A DNA stretch of 64,000 nt from Harmonia axyridis (lineage: Eukaryota; Arthropoda; Insecta; Coleoptera; Coccinellidae). The notes under the pieces were generated by a model, which was given only the letters and a program-made list of their open reading frames with translations, searched no databases and was not told where the DNA came from. The stretch lies in NCBI RefSeq assembly GCF_914767665.1, contig NC_059502.1:13268001-13332000 (forward strand). Direction: 5' to 3'. Positions 46,309 to 58,276 of this stretch are shown here, one piece after another (within the stretch, counting starts at the first letter, position 1; every line of letters starts with the position of its first letter). Position numbers and translations under genes: made by a program.

Positions 46309-47225
46309 AAGGGTGTTTTTTCTAGAGCTATAAAACTTTAAATTGCAATAAAACAACGATGGATTATTCGATTGACATGAATTTTATTTATCCGCAAGAT
46401 AATCTTGTGGCATTACATTTTGAATATGATTTCTGGCATATGACCGCCACGGCTGGCTCGGATGTAGTCCAATCTGGACGTCCAATTTTCGATGACTTTT
46501 TCCAACATTTGTGGCCGTATATCGGCAATAACACGGCGAATGTTGTCTTCCAAATGGTCAACGGATTGTGGCTTACCTGCATAGACCAATGACTTTACAT
46601 AGCCCCACAGAAAGTAGTCTAGCGGTGTTAAATCACAAGATCTTGGAGGCCAATTCACAGGTCCAAAACGTGAAATTAGGCGGTCACCAAACGTGTCTTT
46701 CAATAAATCGATTGTGGCACGAGCTGTGTGACATGTTGCGCCGTTTTGTTGAAACCACAGCTCCTGGACATCATGGTTGTTCAATTCAGGAATGAAAAAG
46801 TTAGTAATCATGGCTCTATACCGATCACCATTGACTGTAACGTTCTGGCCATCATCGTTTTTGAAGAAGTACGGACCAATGATTCCACCAGCCCATGAAG
46901 CGCACCAAACAGTCAGTTTTTCTGGATGTAACGGTGTTTCGACATATACTTGAGGATTAGCTTCACTCCAAATGCGGCAGTTCTGTTTGTTGACGTAGCC
47001 ATTCAACCAGAAGTGCGCTTCATCACTAAACAAAATTCGCTTATGAAAATCGGGAACAACGGCAATCTCATTTTGGGCCTATTCGACGAATCTACGCCTT
47101 ACTATTCTATTCATGATGAATTTCCAAACCAAACCGAGAATAAATCACTTGACAGCTGTTAAATCGGTCGCCATCTTGAACAGTAATGCCAACTTAAAGT
47201 TATATACCTCGAAAAATACACCCTT
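46309..47225 (-). mobile_element. D41D Tc1/mariner-like transposon, copy 2
   Basis: Same TIRs and TA duplication as copy 1, also 917 bp. A 206-codon frame (47033-46413) starts FSDEAHFWLNG (first Asp), includes ELWFQQNGATCHTA, where the second catalytic Asp is Asn, and SCDLTPLDYFLWG (third Asp). Upstream coding is partly kept (DFHKRILFSDE) but joined to a short start by a deletion different from that in copy 1. With the Asp-to-Asn change and no DNA-binding domain the protein should be inactive. Confidence 0.88.
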
Positions 47226-47241
47226 TATAATTAATTAAAAT

Positions 47242-47344
47242 ATCACAAGAACATAGACAATATTCGATTATACACCGATTCACGTGATGTAATTCGCGAA
47301 ACAACACGAGAGCGGAGCTCGAGTGGTATTTCGCGAACTACGTC
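47242..47344. repeat. 104-bp unit, right of D41D copy 2
   Basis: Direct copy of 46189-46292 (ATCACAAGAACATAGACAAT to GAACTACGTCA). The transposon with its TA sits between the two units, so it landed at the boundary of a pre-existing tandem pair, or the pair formed around it. Confidence 0.65.
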
Positions 47345-49870
47345 ATCTCACCCCAGGAGTTTATGATTCGTCAACCATTAGCCGAAAATGGTCCCAAGCG
47401 ATCAGGTTTACAGGTGAAGAACAGTTCAATTTAGACAAAACTGTCGCTGCACTAGTCATAAACAAACCATTCCAAACGTGAAGTAGCTCGTGTTTGTTTC
47501 TCTCTGCTTCTTCAAACCGAAATCAATTATTCCTAGGCGATCTAGTCTAAATAAAACGTTGAATCATAACATTACCCGATGTAGACGCCTCAGACAAATT
47601 ATGTCCCCACAGAGAGGCAGACAACAGGATTTATGAAACCTGCAACGATGAAAGCAATTTTTTCTGATACATACCTTGGCAGAACGAATGTCTTGAACGG
47701 TGTCCAAAATTTGACGTATATCAAACACATGCACCCATTCTTGACTAATAGCCAAGAATTGGTTTTTTTTCGGGACGCTTATCTTCACAGCAGGAATTTA
47801 TTAACTTGAAGTAACGACGATAGGTGCTACAGCTTTCCGTGATTTTATTTCTGGGTTTTATTACCTTTTTATACGTAATGAATGCGGGTTCTCGAACTGA
47901 AACGTTCTTTGGATGATTACTCTTATTGTTGTTTGTTTTGTTAGGAGTAGTTTCGCCGTAATGGTTTCTTTTGAAATGTGAAGCCGTGATTGTTAGTTTT
48001 TTGAATTCATAGATCGGAATCGAGATCAACTTATGTTTGTTCGTTTTTATTGAATCTTCAGAGACGTTTAAAGAACAAAACGTTCTTTCCAGAAACGACC
48101 ATACTTAGTTATATTTTGCTTTTTGACGAAACGATTCAACCAGAAACACAATTCTTGGGTAAAAATTCTCATCTTTGGTCGATTTCAAATTAGTCCAATC
48201 GGCAAAAATTCGTAAACCATAGTCATTTGGCTTCAATCTTTGCATAGCTCTATATCATAGGTGCGTTAGCCAAGCTCCTTTTTCACGTAGTCGAAGGACA
48301 AAGGCCAACAAGTTGAGAACAGCGACGTATCGACATTTCATCGTCTCCTTCAACACTTAGCGCTACAGCAGGAACATTCTCTTTGATACGTACATTTTTT
48401 TTGTTTTGATGATGGTTTTGAATAGGAAACAGCAAAATTAGTGCAAAAAGGGTCAATAATTGCACAAACTGAGAATCAATCTATTCAGATGTATTCTTTC
48501 AAAGTATATTTCCACAATTCAGTTTTTCTGGCGTTAAACGATTCATGATAAATTGCCAAACCTTACTGAACAGAAATGTCAACAAAGCGTGACATTCTCA
48601 AGTGTCAAACCATAGACAAAAATCATTAAAACTTCTCATGCAGCTAAAAAAGCGTAAATATGATAAATTATACCTACTTTTTGAAAATAATTTCAGATTA
48701 AATTATCATCCTTGAAGCGTAATCATACAAGAAATATTTCGATAGTTTAATCTATTGACATTCAAAGGGGATTTCATGTATAAAAATTTCTTCGTTTTTC
48801 ATTGATTATGACATTAGACCATTCCTAACGTTGAATACTTGAGAAATGTTTTTAGGAATTGGTTACGCATCTCAACAATTCATTCAAAAAGTCATCTGAA
48901 CGAAGTTTGCATCTATATACCTTCGCTATTCTATTATATTGTCACCTTCCTGTCAAAATATTTTGCGGTAATTCGATCAAAATTCTGCAATGATAAATAT
49001 CACTTCAGTTGATTCGAACAACAAACGAACAAAATTTAATTTCAAGGCGATAAAACACGTTTGGTGAATATTGTCTTATTCAAACGAAATTTATTCGAAG
49101 AATTGTAGCCTTTGATTTGTTCTTCTATGGTTTCATTCGAATACATTGTGAAAGATTCGATTCCCCCAATTTCCTAATTCGTCTAATATTCGGTCACAAC
49201 TTTCCCACATTTGTTTGTCCAATTTCCAGGAACCACTAAGTTAATTCCCTCCAATTACATCTATTCCAGCTAAGACCAATTGACCGAACCACAGAATCAC
49301 TCCGAATTTCATCTCGATTTGTTTCAATCAGAGATCGCGTTGTCATGTTCGTAGTCGTTCGTAAATAATCATCATCAACCAACCATTGACTCTTGAACCA
49401 TCCTCGAGAAGAGAGATCCGAGTATCGAGGGAACTGATACATCTCGCCTTGGGGGAAGAAAAATCGGCGTGTACAAAACGTGCATTATCATCGTCTATGC
49501 TATTCTTGGAATGCCAAGTTCAAACCGACGACGTGACTTAACAATATTCTTCGGTTCACCGATGGGAGGCGAAGCTCCTTGATGGATCTTGGCATTCGAT
49601 CGGATTGTTGGCTGTTGTGGCTGTGGACCGGAAGCGTTTGGACTCTATTGTCCTTTCGGACTTACTAATCATCCTTCCCAATACTGTTTGGCGTTTCCGT
49701 GAGGTCTTTGGTTACTAAGCATCGCCGTATTCATTTATTCAGTGAATTTATTACAAACACCATCTAGACATTAATTATTACAGGTAAAGAACAAAAAAAG
49801 AAAAAATTAAGAAGAAAAAACAGAACATAAAAGTATAAAACATCGAGAACATATAATCATTTTATTGAAA
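47345..49870. other. No recognised gene
   Basis: Short - frames at 47564-47788, 47745-48029, 48283-48465 and 49236-49442 have no recognised domain. 49240-49740 is GC-richer. Confidence 0.45.
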
Positions 49871-49873
49871 GGA

Positions 49874-50019
49874 GATATAGGACCAAACCCAAAGAGTATA
49901 CAAGATTTTTGGGTTTGGTTCTTCACTACTCTAATTCTGTGGCTAATCTGTTCAGTCTGCCACATCTTGTAGAAGAAAATCGTGCGAGAATATCGGAGAT
50001 TCTCACAGAGTTTTATCAA
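49874..50019 (-). repeat. Third, partial copy of the YSRTI frame
   Basis: The - strand frame reads LRYSRTIFFYKMWQTEQISH, parallel to YSRTILFYKMWKNERNNH in the copies at 8.1 and 38.6 kb. It is bounded by CTCTAATTCTGTGG as there. Beyond it is a different hairpin (ACCAAACCCAAA..TTTGGGTTTGGT, 49882-49922) instead of the CTTCG palindrome. Confidence 0.5.
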
Positions 50020-50039
50020 AATCAGTGCTCATTTGTGAT

Positions 50040-50557
50040 TAGGGATTCATCAAGCCAAATAGCTTGACATTTAAACCAACCAGCTCGTGAAAAATTACAT
50101 ACTTGAGCTTGACTTGATTTTAGATATTTATTGCTTGACTTGATATCAAGCTACTTTATATTACTTGAGCTTGATATGCACACGTCGCACGGCATATATT
50201 TCTGCTATATCGTGAGCGCTTAGACTAAATGGGGGGATTCCTCGAGCGCCGAGAGATTGAAGCATTCGCCAGTGTGACTTTATTAGTAGTTTCTCACATT
50301 TCTATGAAATATATTGGTAGATTTTGGTAGTTTCAGAAAGATCTTTCCAAATTTGGCCAAAATGGCCAAGGATTTTTTATCAATGCCGGCATCTTCAGCT
50401 CCTGTTGAAAGACAATTTTACAGAGATGCTCTTACAGTTACAAAACCCCGCAATAGGTTAGGCGACAAATCTATAAGATGCCTCATGTGTCTTAGATCCT
50501 GGATGGAAAATTATGAAATCAAACAAAGCCTGGAGATTTTTCAATATTAAGAAACTT
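50040..50557 (+). mobile_element. hAT remnant H3 with dimerisation domain
   Basis: Left terminus TAGGGATTCATCAAGCC and CTTGA-rich subterminal DNA, then an open frame (50314-50550) whose residues 12-75 are the hAT C-terminal dimerisation domain: NLAKMAKDFLSMPASSAPVE, then RNRLGDKSIRCLMCLRSWM. Arg-Gln-Phe follows APVE as in other hAT transposases. Only the final exon-sized piece remains; the right TIR is missing. Confidence 0.85.
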
Positions 50558-51675
50558 TTTTTTTTTCAACGTTTTTGAAGCGTGTATTTTACCTTTATCA
50601 AATGACATAACCTACCGAATAAAATTGACATAATAAATGTCAAAAACAGCTGCCAATATTCCAAATCATGTTTGCGCATCATCAATATGCACCTAACTGG
50701 TATTTAGAAAAGTTAGAATTCATATAGAGTCATGTTCATCTGTGTTTGAACCATCGACATTTCATTGAAATTATTTGTGCAGTTGATCTTTACCTACAGT
50801 TTCGTGTTATTTAAGGAAATACCAGTTACTGATATTTGATCAGATAGTGACTATCTTGACACAATGATTATTCTCTTCACTACCATAAATTATTAACTTA
50901 GGTGAAGATCCCAGCAGAATGATGTTATTAGATACCTGTAAAATGTTAAAAACCTGTTGTTGTGAGATATACATCACCTACTCGTTTTTATTTTCAAATG
51001 ATTCATCGCATGCAATTGTTATCTGACTGCGCTTCCTGTCCTAGACATTCCTATATAAAGGTTCCAAATGTGTTTCTACTCCATATACTTACTCAAATTA
51101 CACAACAAGAAAATATTTCAGTAATTTCTGTTCACTCTTCGCTTGGTGGACAGATTTACACGATAACTGGGCATATGGTTCTAATGAGATCGTAATATTT
51201 TTATAGCGGACTTATAAAGCTTTTTCGTATGAACGAACACTTTAGCATCCATTTGTATCGTTTAATGGCATTGTAAAAGAGAATTTAATCGTCATAGGAT
51301 AAGATTGATGGAGGTACCCCAACATTTGGATTTTTATATTTCTAGTATTCTGGTCCGGCATTTTATTCTATGGCAATAAAAGAGACCAAGTCGAAAACTT
51401 GATAAGGATGGATGGAAATGATTATTGAATCAACCTAAAATAGTTTTAATGGTTAAACCCACGATGGAATTTTTAGGAAGGTGTCGAACATCAAATTCTT
51501 GAATATAAATTTTACACCAGGGTTTATTAGTTGCGATTTCTAAATATTCTCTGGTTTGAAAACGCTCTTGATTTAATTATTTCATTTTATTTTTCATTCA
51601 TTTTATTTTATATAGATTTTTCCAAATTTCCTAACGTTTTGAGTCACTCTGATGATCAATTATGTTTTTTCCCAT
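50558..51675. other. No gene; one dispersed repeat
   Basis: 50815-50895 resembles 60597-60675 (TTTGATCAGATAG, ACACAATGAT, ACCATAAATTAT in order), about 75% identical. The rest is AT-rich. Confidence 0.5.
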
Positions 51676-52253
51676 AGAGTAATAAACATAGATAGAGAGA
51701 GTATACGCAATTTTTACATGTCCCCAACATGGTTAGATTACGTTGTCGGATTGTGATATATTTCCATATCCACAATTTTACTATATCGTTATGAATGTAT
51801 ATTACATTGAATGAAATATATTTATTTGAGTGATTCCTGATTAAATATGCAAATTTGAATATTTGGAATCTGATATTCTTCCTACTTAATTGTTGAATTT
51901 ATAATAAACAGAATATTTATTATTTTCTGTATATACCTGCTGAAATCCAAGGTTTGGCAACTTTTGCTCTCCTATTGTCAATGGTTGTTTCACGTCGTTT
52001 GACGCGCTTGAAGTTTATTTTCTGAATTTCTGATATATTGAGGTATTCATATCACTAATTTCGAGTTGATATGAAACGTTGACTCACTGTGGGACATAAG
52101 AAGTGCGTTCTTTATGTAGAAACTCGCGAATTGAGTGAAATATCGTATCACTGTAATGTTTTCATTTCCGCTCGCTTCATGTCAATTTTGATAGTTCATG
52201 TTGGGGACAAAATTTGCCTACTGATAATGACATATGCTCTCCCTATCTATGTT
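51676..52253 (+). mobile_element. MITE A, copy 9
   Basis: Near full-length copy, TIR AGAGTAATAAACATAGATAG to CTATCTATGTTTTATTACTT. Confidence 0.8.
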
Positions 52254-53424
52254 TTATTACTTTGAGGTCAATACTTATTCAATTAGAATTGTCGTGGGTT
52301 GTTTAATTGACCTAGGGGGATCCATATGAAGCATTTAATTTTCAAACCTAATTCCAATTTTTATCATAATTATATGTTCATCGTTGATAAGAATGAACCA
52401 AAACTGGAAAACACTGTTTCACTGAAACATAATTCATCGAAAAATAAAAAGCTTCTGCCAGAAAAAATTGCGATCGGTTCACAAGAGTTGTTCCGCTTCC
52501 TTCAAGTGCAGGATTTCCTTAATTAATTTCATTACGTAACAATTTCGCCCGATAACCGCAAAGCCGTTGAATATGGATGTTTAAGGCCTTCAACTCCATG
52601 AATATTTACGTTAACATCTACCTTTTCATAGCCGTAAACACGGCGAAGAACCCCAATGTTCAATTTGCTCTCTTGACGGCAGCTGACGGATGCACAATCA
52701 ACTTTTTAAGGAATTCCAATTTTGGAAAGCTACACCCGACCAGGATAATGGCTACAGGTTCGAGCAGGTTCGATGAATAATTCAAGAGTTTAACACAGGC
52801 CATACGCCACGTGAACATAAGTAATTCCCAATCGCCAATTAAATATAGCGTTGTACATCCGTAAATATTTATAGAAGTGCAGTTACGATCGAGGCTTACA
52901 TGAAAGGGATCGATGAAGAATGAAAACATATCTAGATAAATAAACAAGATAATGTGCGCGAAATATAACCTGAAAGGCGACATCGTTGCGTGTAACGAGA
53001 CTGTTTTATACAAACGATTAAGGCGAGAGCGTTGGACGGAATACAACCCGAAATGTTAACGAGCTCGCCACGTATTAATTCATCGACATATAGGGTGGAT
53101 CCGGAAAATTTTGACCTACCTGATCAACGTTTTTAGTCCAGTTGGGGCGTTCAGTAGGCTATTCAAAGACGATTTCCAACGGCAGTTTCACAGTTTATTG
53201 GATAAGAGCTAAAAAGAATTCATTTCCTAAAGATTTCAAACAGATAACCGCATAACATTCTTAGCCCTTTCAATATCACTTTTGAAGTAGGTGATTTTTT
53301 ATGAAACTTTCTGCAACACCCAGAAGGAGTTGTATAGCAAGGAGTGAATGTGAAAAGTTTTTTAAATTTTACAACAAACCAGCTGTTCGAGGAGATCCAA
53401 AGTCCATGTTTAGTTGTTGTTAAA
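52254..53424. other. No recognised gene
   Basis: 52540-53060 is of mixed composition with a 128-codon - frame (52660-53046) of hydrophobic, ordinary residues and no known domain. The Tc1-like element's 5' end probably lies in 53090-53420, but no TIR was identified. Confidence 0.4.
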
Positions 53425-54406
53425 ATGCTTAGAGCACGTGAACGCGGAATTTATTGCCAGCTAAGTGAATTTGAAAGAGGTCGAATTATTGGTCTACGGG
53501 AGGCGGGGTTGTCATTTCGAGAAATCGTTAACCGTACGAACAGAAATCAAACTACTGTTATGAGATGTGTCAAGCGTGGTTTGATAATGCTCAAAATCGA
53601 AGAAGAGTAAGCACCGGACATCGAAGGTGCACAAATCAAGTTCAAGATCGGCGTCTAAGATTAACGCCATTAGAGACCGATTTGCGACAACCCGATCTTT
53701 GGCTGATGAGTGGTTAGGAGAACAAGGCCATCCCATATCTGTCTGAACGGTGTACCGTCTGATATTGTCTTTTGGACTGCAGCATTATCAACCCCATCTT
53801 GTGTTACCTCTGACGGTTGAGCATCGCCGGTAACGATTACAGTAGTGAAGAGAACGTCAACATTAGAAGGTGTAATGGCATCAGGTTGTCTTTTCTGATG
53901 AATCTTGATTTTCTTTGGGTGTACATAATGGCCGAAGAAGGGTTAGATGACGTCAGGGAGAAAAACGTGAATCTCATTCCGATGTTGAGCGTCATGTACA
54001 CCGGACAGTAGGTGTTATGGTATGCACATGCAAGTAGGTCACATTTAGTATTTATTCGAGGTAACATAACAGCGCTGCGTTTCCTTCAAGAAATAATAGA
54101 ACCATAAAAACTTAAACCGGCTCGATAATCCAATATTTCATCAATATAATGCCCGACCTCATATTGACAGAGTTGGTTTAAACTTTTTCGAAGCGACCCA
54201 TGTGAATATTTTGCCACGGCTGCCTAGATCCCACGATCTTTCCCCCATAGAGGATGTTTGAGAAATCATGGGTGGAGAGCTTGGAAATTTACTCCAGCCC
54301 CCACAGGCTTTGGCGGCTCTGATACATCCCTCAAGAAGCAATAGACCATCTTATTGCATAAATGCCGAGACGTGTTGGGGAGTGTATAGATAATCGCGGT
54401 GAATAA
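53425..54406 (+). pseudogene. Tc1-like transposase pseudogene (DD34E)
   Basis: Reads LSEFERGRIIGLREAGLSFR (helix-turn-helix, residues about 13-32), NRNQTTVMRC, then after a frameshift QAWFDNAQNRRR and FATTRSLADEWLGEQGHPIS. HQVVFSDES holds the first catalytic Asp. The second block reads HQYNARPH, with Tyr in place of Asp. The Glu of the third block survives in DLSPIEDV. The end PRRVGECIDNRGE is the family C-terminus. At least two frameshifts and several stops make it dead. Confidence 0.85.
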
Positions 54407-55389
54407 ACACATTATTAACAAATTCATTAAAAAAATTGTAAACTTTTCTTTTTTTTTTCTCCAAATTTCAATCAACTACCCCTTGCTATACTATTTATGT
54501 TTCACCAAAAAAAAATTGAAAATACAGCTCCTTCTAAATGTTGCAGTTTCTCTGTCAGTTAGTATATATACATACAAAATCTCAAAACATTATTAATAAT
54601 TCAAGAATTGTTCGTTCATTCGCCAATTGCACCCTTGGAGACCACATATATACTTTTATATAGATATGTTGTCAGTACTTTTTTCATAATTTTTTTTTAG
54701 ATATTCTTATGTTTCATACTATAATGTGGATGTAAATTTACAACGTTTATCACAGTGCTCTTTAGCACACGCAAAAGCTCAAGCTATCCACGAGCAAAAT
54801 TGAAAGATTGCTTCTTGCGAACACAATCGTTACATTTCGTATAGTTGATTGAATCGGATGTTCTCGGAATTCTCACATTATAATTGAGCAGATAATCACA
54901 GTCCTCATCTCATTGTAGTTCGCATTCCAGCAAGAAACCAGCCAGCCGTTAAACGGGCCTGCAAGAATGGCTACTGGTTTTGAGATTTAATATTCATATT
55001 CTTTCCAACCGTGGCTTCTGTATTGGCCGGAACATACACATAATGTGATTTAATGATTAACAGATTCGTCATGTTCATCTCACAAATTTACATAAGAAAT
55101 TACGTTGAATATAGTATTCTTTTGACCCCCGTCATTATTATTATCTGCTCGTACTCATGTCGATTGTTGAGGCAGGTGAACTGCTTCTTTTTATTTGAAT
55201 TCTTTCTTGTTGCGTTCGAAGAAAGAGTTAGAGGTCAGCGAAAAAATTCGATGATTGAAATTATACCTATTCGATCGAATTGAAATTATTTTTAGACTGA
55301 GAAGGTATATTCTCGAGAAATTTCGTGATTTGCTTTGAATTAAATTATTTTTTACTATAAAATTTTAACATCTCAAACTCTTATTGTCA
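54407..55389. other. No recognised gene
   Basis: AT-rich with short frames only. Confidence 0.5.
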
Positions 55390-56260
55390 CATTTTACTTG
55401 TGAAATTTTGGAGTGAATTCTTGAAAATCTGAGGAAAATTTTTGGGTTGAATGCGAAATTCAGCTGATTGGAGATCATTTATCTCAACACCGCTTACCGA
55501 TTGTTCCTTGACCTTTCAGTCCATGAGAATTTTGAAATCGAAATTTGAAAAAAAGCCGTAAAAATTGAATTTACCCAATAATCGCTATATCTCATAAAAT
55601 ATTGATCACAGCCCCATCAAATGAAAACGTTTTTTATTGATCGAGCTGTGATTTAAAATATATTGAGGTTTCAAATCCGTATCGCGCCTCAAGAAAAGTT
55701 GGCAGCCTCTAGAATATTATCAAAAATTCTTTTGAAAATTTAAGATTACACCCTATCATTTCTGAAATGATGAACTAATAGCTGAACTGCAAGCGTTTTC
55801 GTCACTAAGTGACAAATGATGTGAGGGTATAAAATTTTAATGTGGGTACTTTCAAACAAAAAAAATTTTTCAAGAGGCGAATTTTTCGATCTAAAAATTT
55901 TCAGCTGAGTGTGAAATTCGGTTAGTTGGGTTTCATTCATCCCAACAAAGCTCACAAATTGTTCGTAGACTTCCCAGTTTAGAAAAATTTTGAACTCAAA
56001 ATTTGGAAAAAAAATCCGTTTACATTGAATCTTTACACAATAATCGTTATATCTCCTAAAATATTGGTCACAGCCCCATCAAATAAAGACGTTTTTCATA
56101 GATAGAGCTGTGATCTAAAACATAATGAGGTTTCAAGTCCGTATTTCTCCTCAATGAGAGTTGGTAGCCTCGAGAATATTATCAATTTTTTTTTTTGAGA
56201 ATTTTAGTTTACACCCTATAATTTCTGAAATGATAAACTAATCGCTGAGCTTCCCACATA
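55390..56260. repeat. Diverged tandem duplication, period about 462 bp
   Basis: The string TCATAAAATATTGATCACAG at 55592 corresponds to TCCTAAAATATTGGTCACAG at 56054, and order is kept over about 400 bp (GATCGAGCTGTGAT/GATAGAGCTGTGAT, ACACCCTAT, TTCTGAAATGAT). Identity is about 75-80%, so it is old. Noncoding. Confidence 0.7.
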
Positions 56261-58276
56261 GCATTCTATTCAAAATTAAATCTCTTATTTGAAAATTCTA
56301 TATAACGTAATTTTTGTTCTCATGGCTTGTTACTTGGTAGATTTATCGAATAATTATATTCTGTTACAACGAGTTGAAGTTTTATATGAAATTTCTTTGA
56401 AAAAATTAGTATTATTCGAAGTCGGTGTTTTTCTATATTTCTCCAGATGAGTTTAGAGATACTGAGATAAAAAGAGAATTCATAATGTGAAATACGCAAT
56501 ATTGTTCACTCAGTTTCTACAGTACCTCATACTATTCCGAAAAATTCTTCTTAACAATCTATGGGTACATATTTGTTGGCCCTAGTCAGACGGACGCACG
56601 CCAATGGAATTCGCAACTCCAAATATTTGAACCGGTGGGATGACATCGCTATAAACACTTCAAGTGAAGAATTTTATAGTATGGAATTATTTTGTCAAAC
56701 ACGGCTAAAAAAAACTTCAACAAGCTGTTGATATACAGTCCAATCTAATATCTTGAACGGCCATCGATATTCGGCAGACGAGAATCTGTATTCCGAAAAA
56801 TATTAATAACTCAACATCTCTGTCCACATTCCTCACATACTTCCAATTTTTCACCTTTCCAATCTCAACCACGAAAACGTTAAACGCATATTTGAATGTA
56901 AATGACAGCCATTGGACAAATTTTATCGTTAACTAAAGTGATATACAACAATTTTATTACAGGCTTTCTAGCATAGAACTGAACACGATATATGTCTTCA
57001 ACTTTTCAGATATTCATGATAATGGTGACTAATTTTGTTTCGAACTTTTGAACCTCTCAATTCCTGTTAACAGAGATTCTTCATTGAAAATGAGTTTTTG
57101 ATCGTACGATAAATATAGGTTTTTTCATCGAATTAAATCAATATAAAAATTCCGTTGAGATCATTTTTACATGGACTTCTCAGATAAATATATGATAACG
57201 TAATGTTGAATGTTTATCGTTTTTGAAGATTTATAGAAGGTCCTTTGAGACTGCGAATTTTGATTAGAAATTTCGGGTTTGGAAATTAGAGAAAAAGAGC
57301 CTTCGTGTGTCTTCGTTACCTTTCTCATTTTCGTTCCTTCAAAAGCTGAAAGCGGAAAAATTGTATTTTTATTTTGAGGATAAAAAAAAATTGTTCATTC
57401 ATTATTTGCAGAAAGAATGAATTAGCTTCAAGAACTTCCTTATTCCACAGATAATCTGAAAACTCATTCAAATGGTAAAATTTTACAGTCCTCCGCATTT
57501 CAAAGAACACGATTTCACATTAAGTACTTAACAATGTACTTGCTCAACTGTACAACAGGAAACAAACTACCATTTAAAATAGTACCAAACTTTGAAATAG
57601 CAAAACAGAGGCAAAATGCAAGGTTCCACGATCTCTACCGTTGTCAAACTCGAAAGGACCCCAATCACAACAATAGAGCCTTGATGACGTGTTTGTCCTT
57701 ACCTAACCTATCTTCTTTCTCACGACATTTCACCCCCACACCTATTTTGTGTTATTGATAGATTTTCGCACAATAGTACCAAAACGTCCTTTGTGTTTTT
57801 TCTACTATTTTGAGCTGAATTTAATCGCATCATGGTGCAGCTGGGGGTAGGAATTGTCAAGTGGTTTTGGGTAGGTTTTCCAAGAATAAATGTTGAATCG
57901 ATGGAGTGGCAATTATCGATTTGCGTTTTTTTGATATATGGGGAACACTTGGGTGATCTCTAAAAAGTAGTTGGTTCGAAGAAAAATCTTTCTAACTCTA
58001 TTGATGTTTTAATTTAGTTGTTTTAAATTTCATTAGGTATGTATGAAACATTGGGAAGAGAAGAAATATTAACAAAATCTTATTACTGCTATCATGTGTG
58101 TTAATTAGATTTCACAAATTAAATATGAGTTTTACTAGCGTCTTGTGGAAAATACAAATAGTAAAAAATCCATATATGGTATGTCTTCATTATTGAATTT
58201 CAGAAATAACATTTCATTCAACTATTTGAAAATCATTTCAAAAAATCATGACAAAATGCAAGTAGCATTAACTATA
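56261..58276. other. No recognised gene; 3' side of the - gene
   Basis: AT-rich. Short frames at 57325-57510 and 57534-57758 are not recognised. The 3' UTR of the - strand gene should begin near 58276; I saw no clear AATAAA close by. Confidence 0.45.

Noticed and set aside
45046..46795. 75-codon + frames at 45046-45273 and 46568-46795, alike in both places
   Set aside because: They are antisense to the D41D transposase and are conserved only because the transposons are copies.
53090..53120. GGGTGGATCCGG as the 5' TIR of the Tc1-like element
   Set aside because: No matching inverted end was found beyond the C-terminal codons at 54406.
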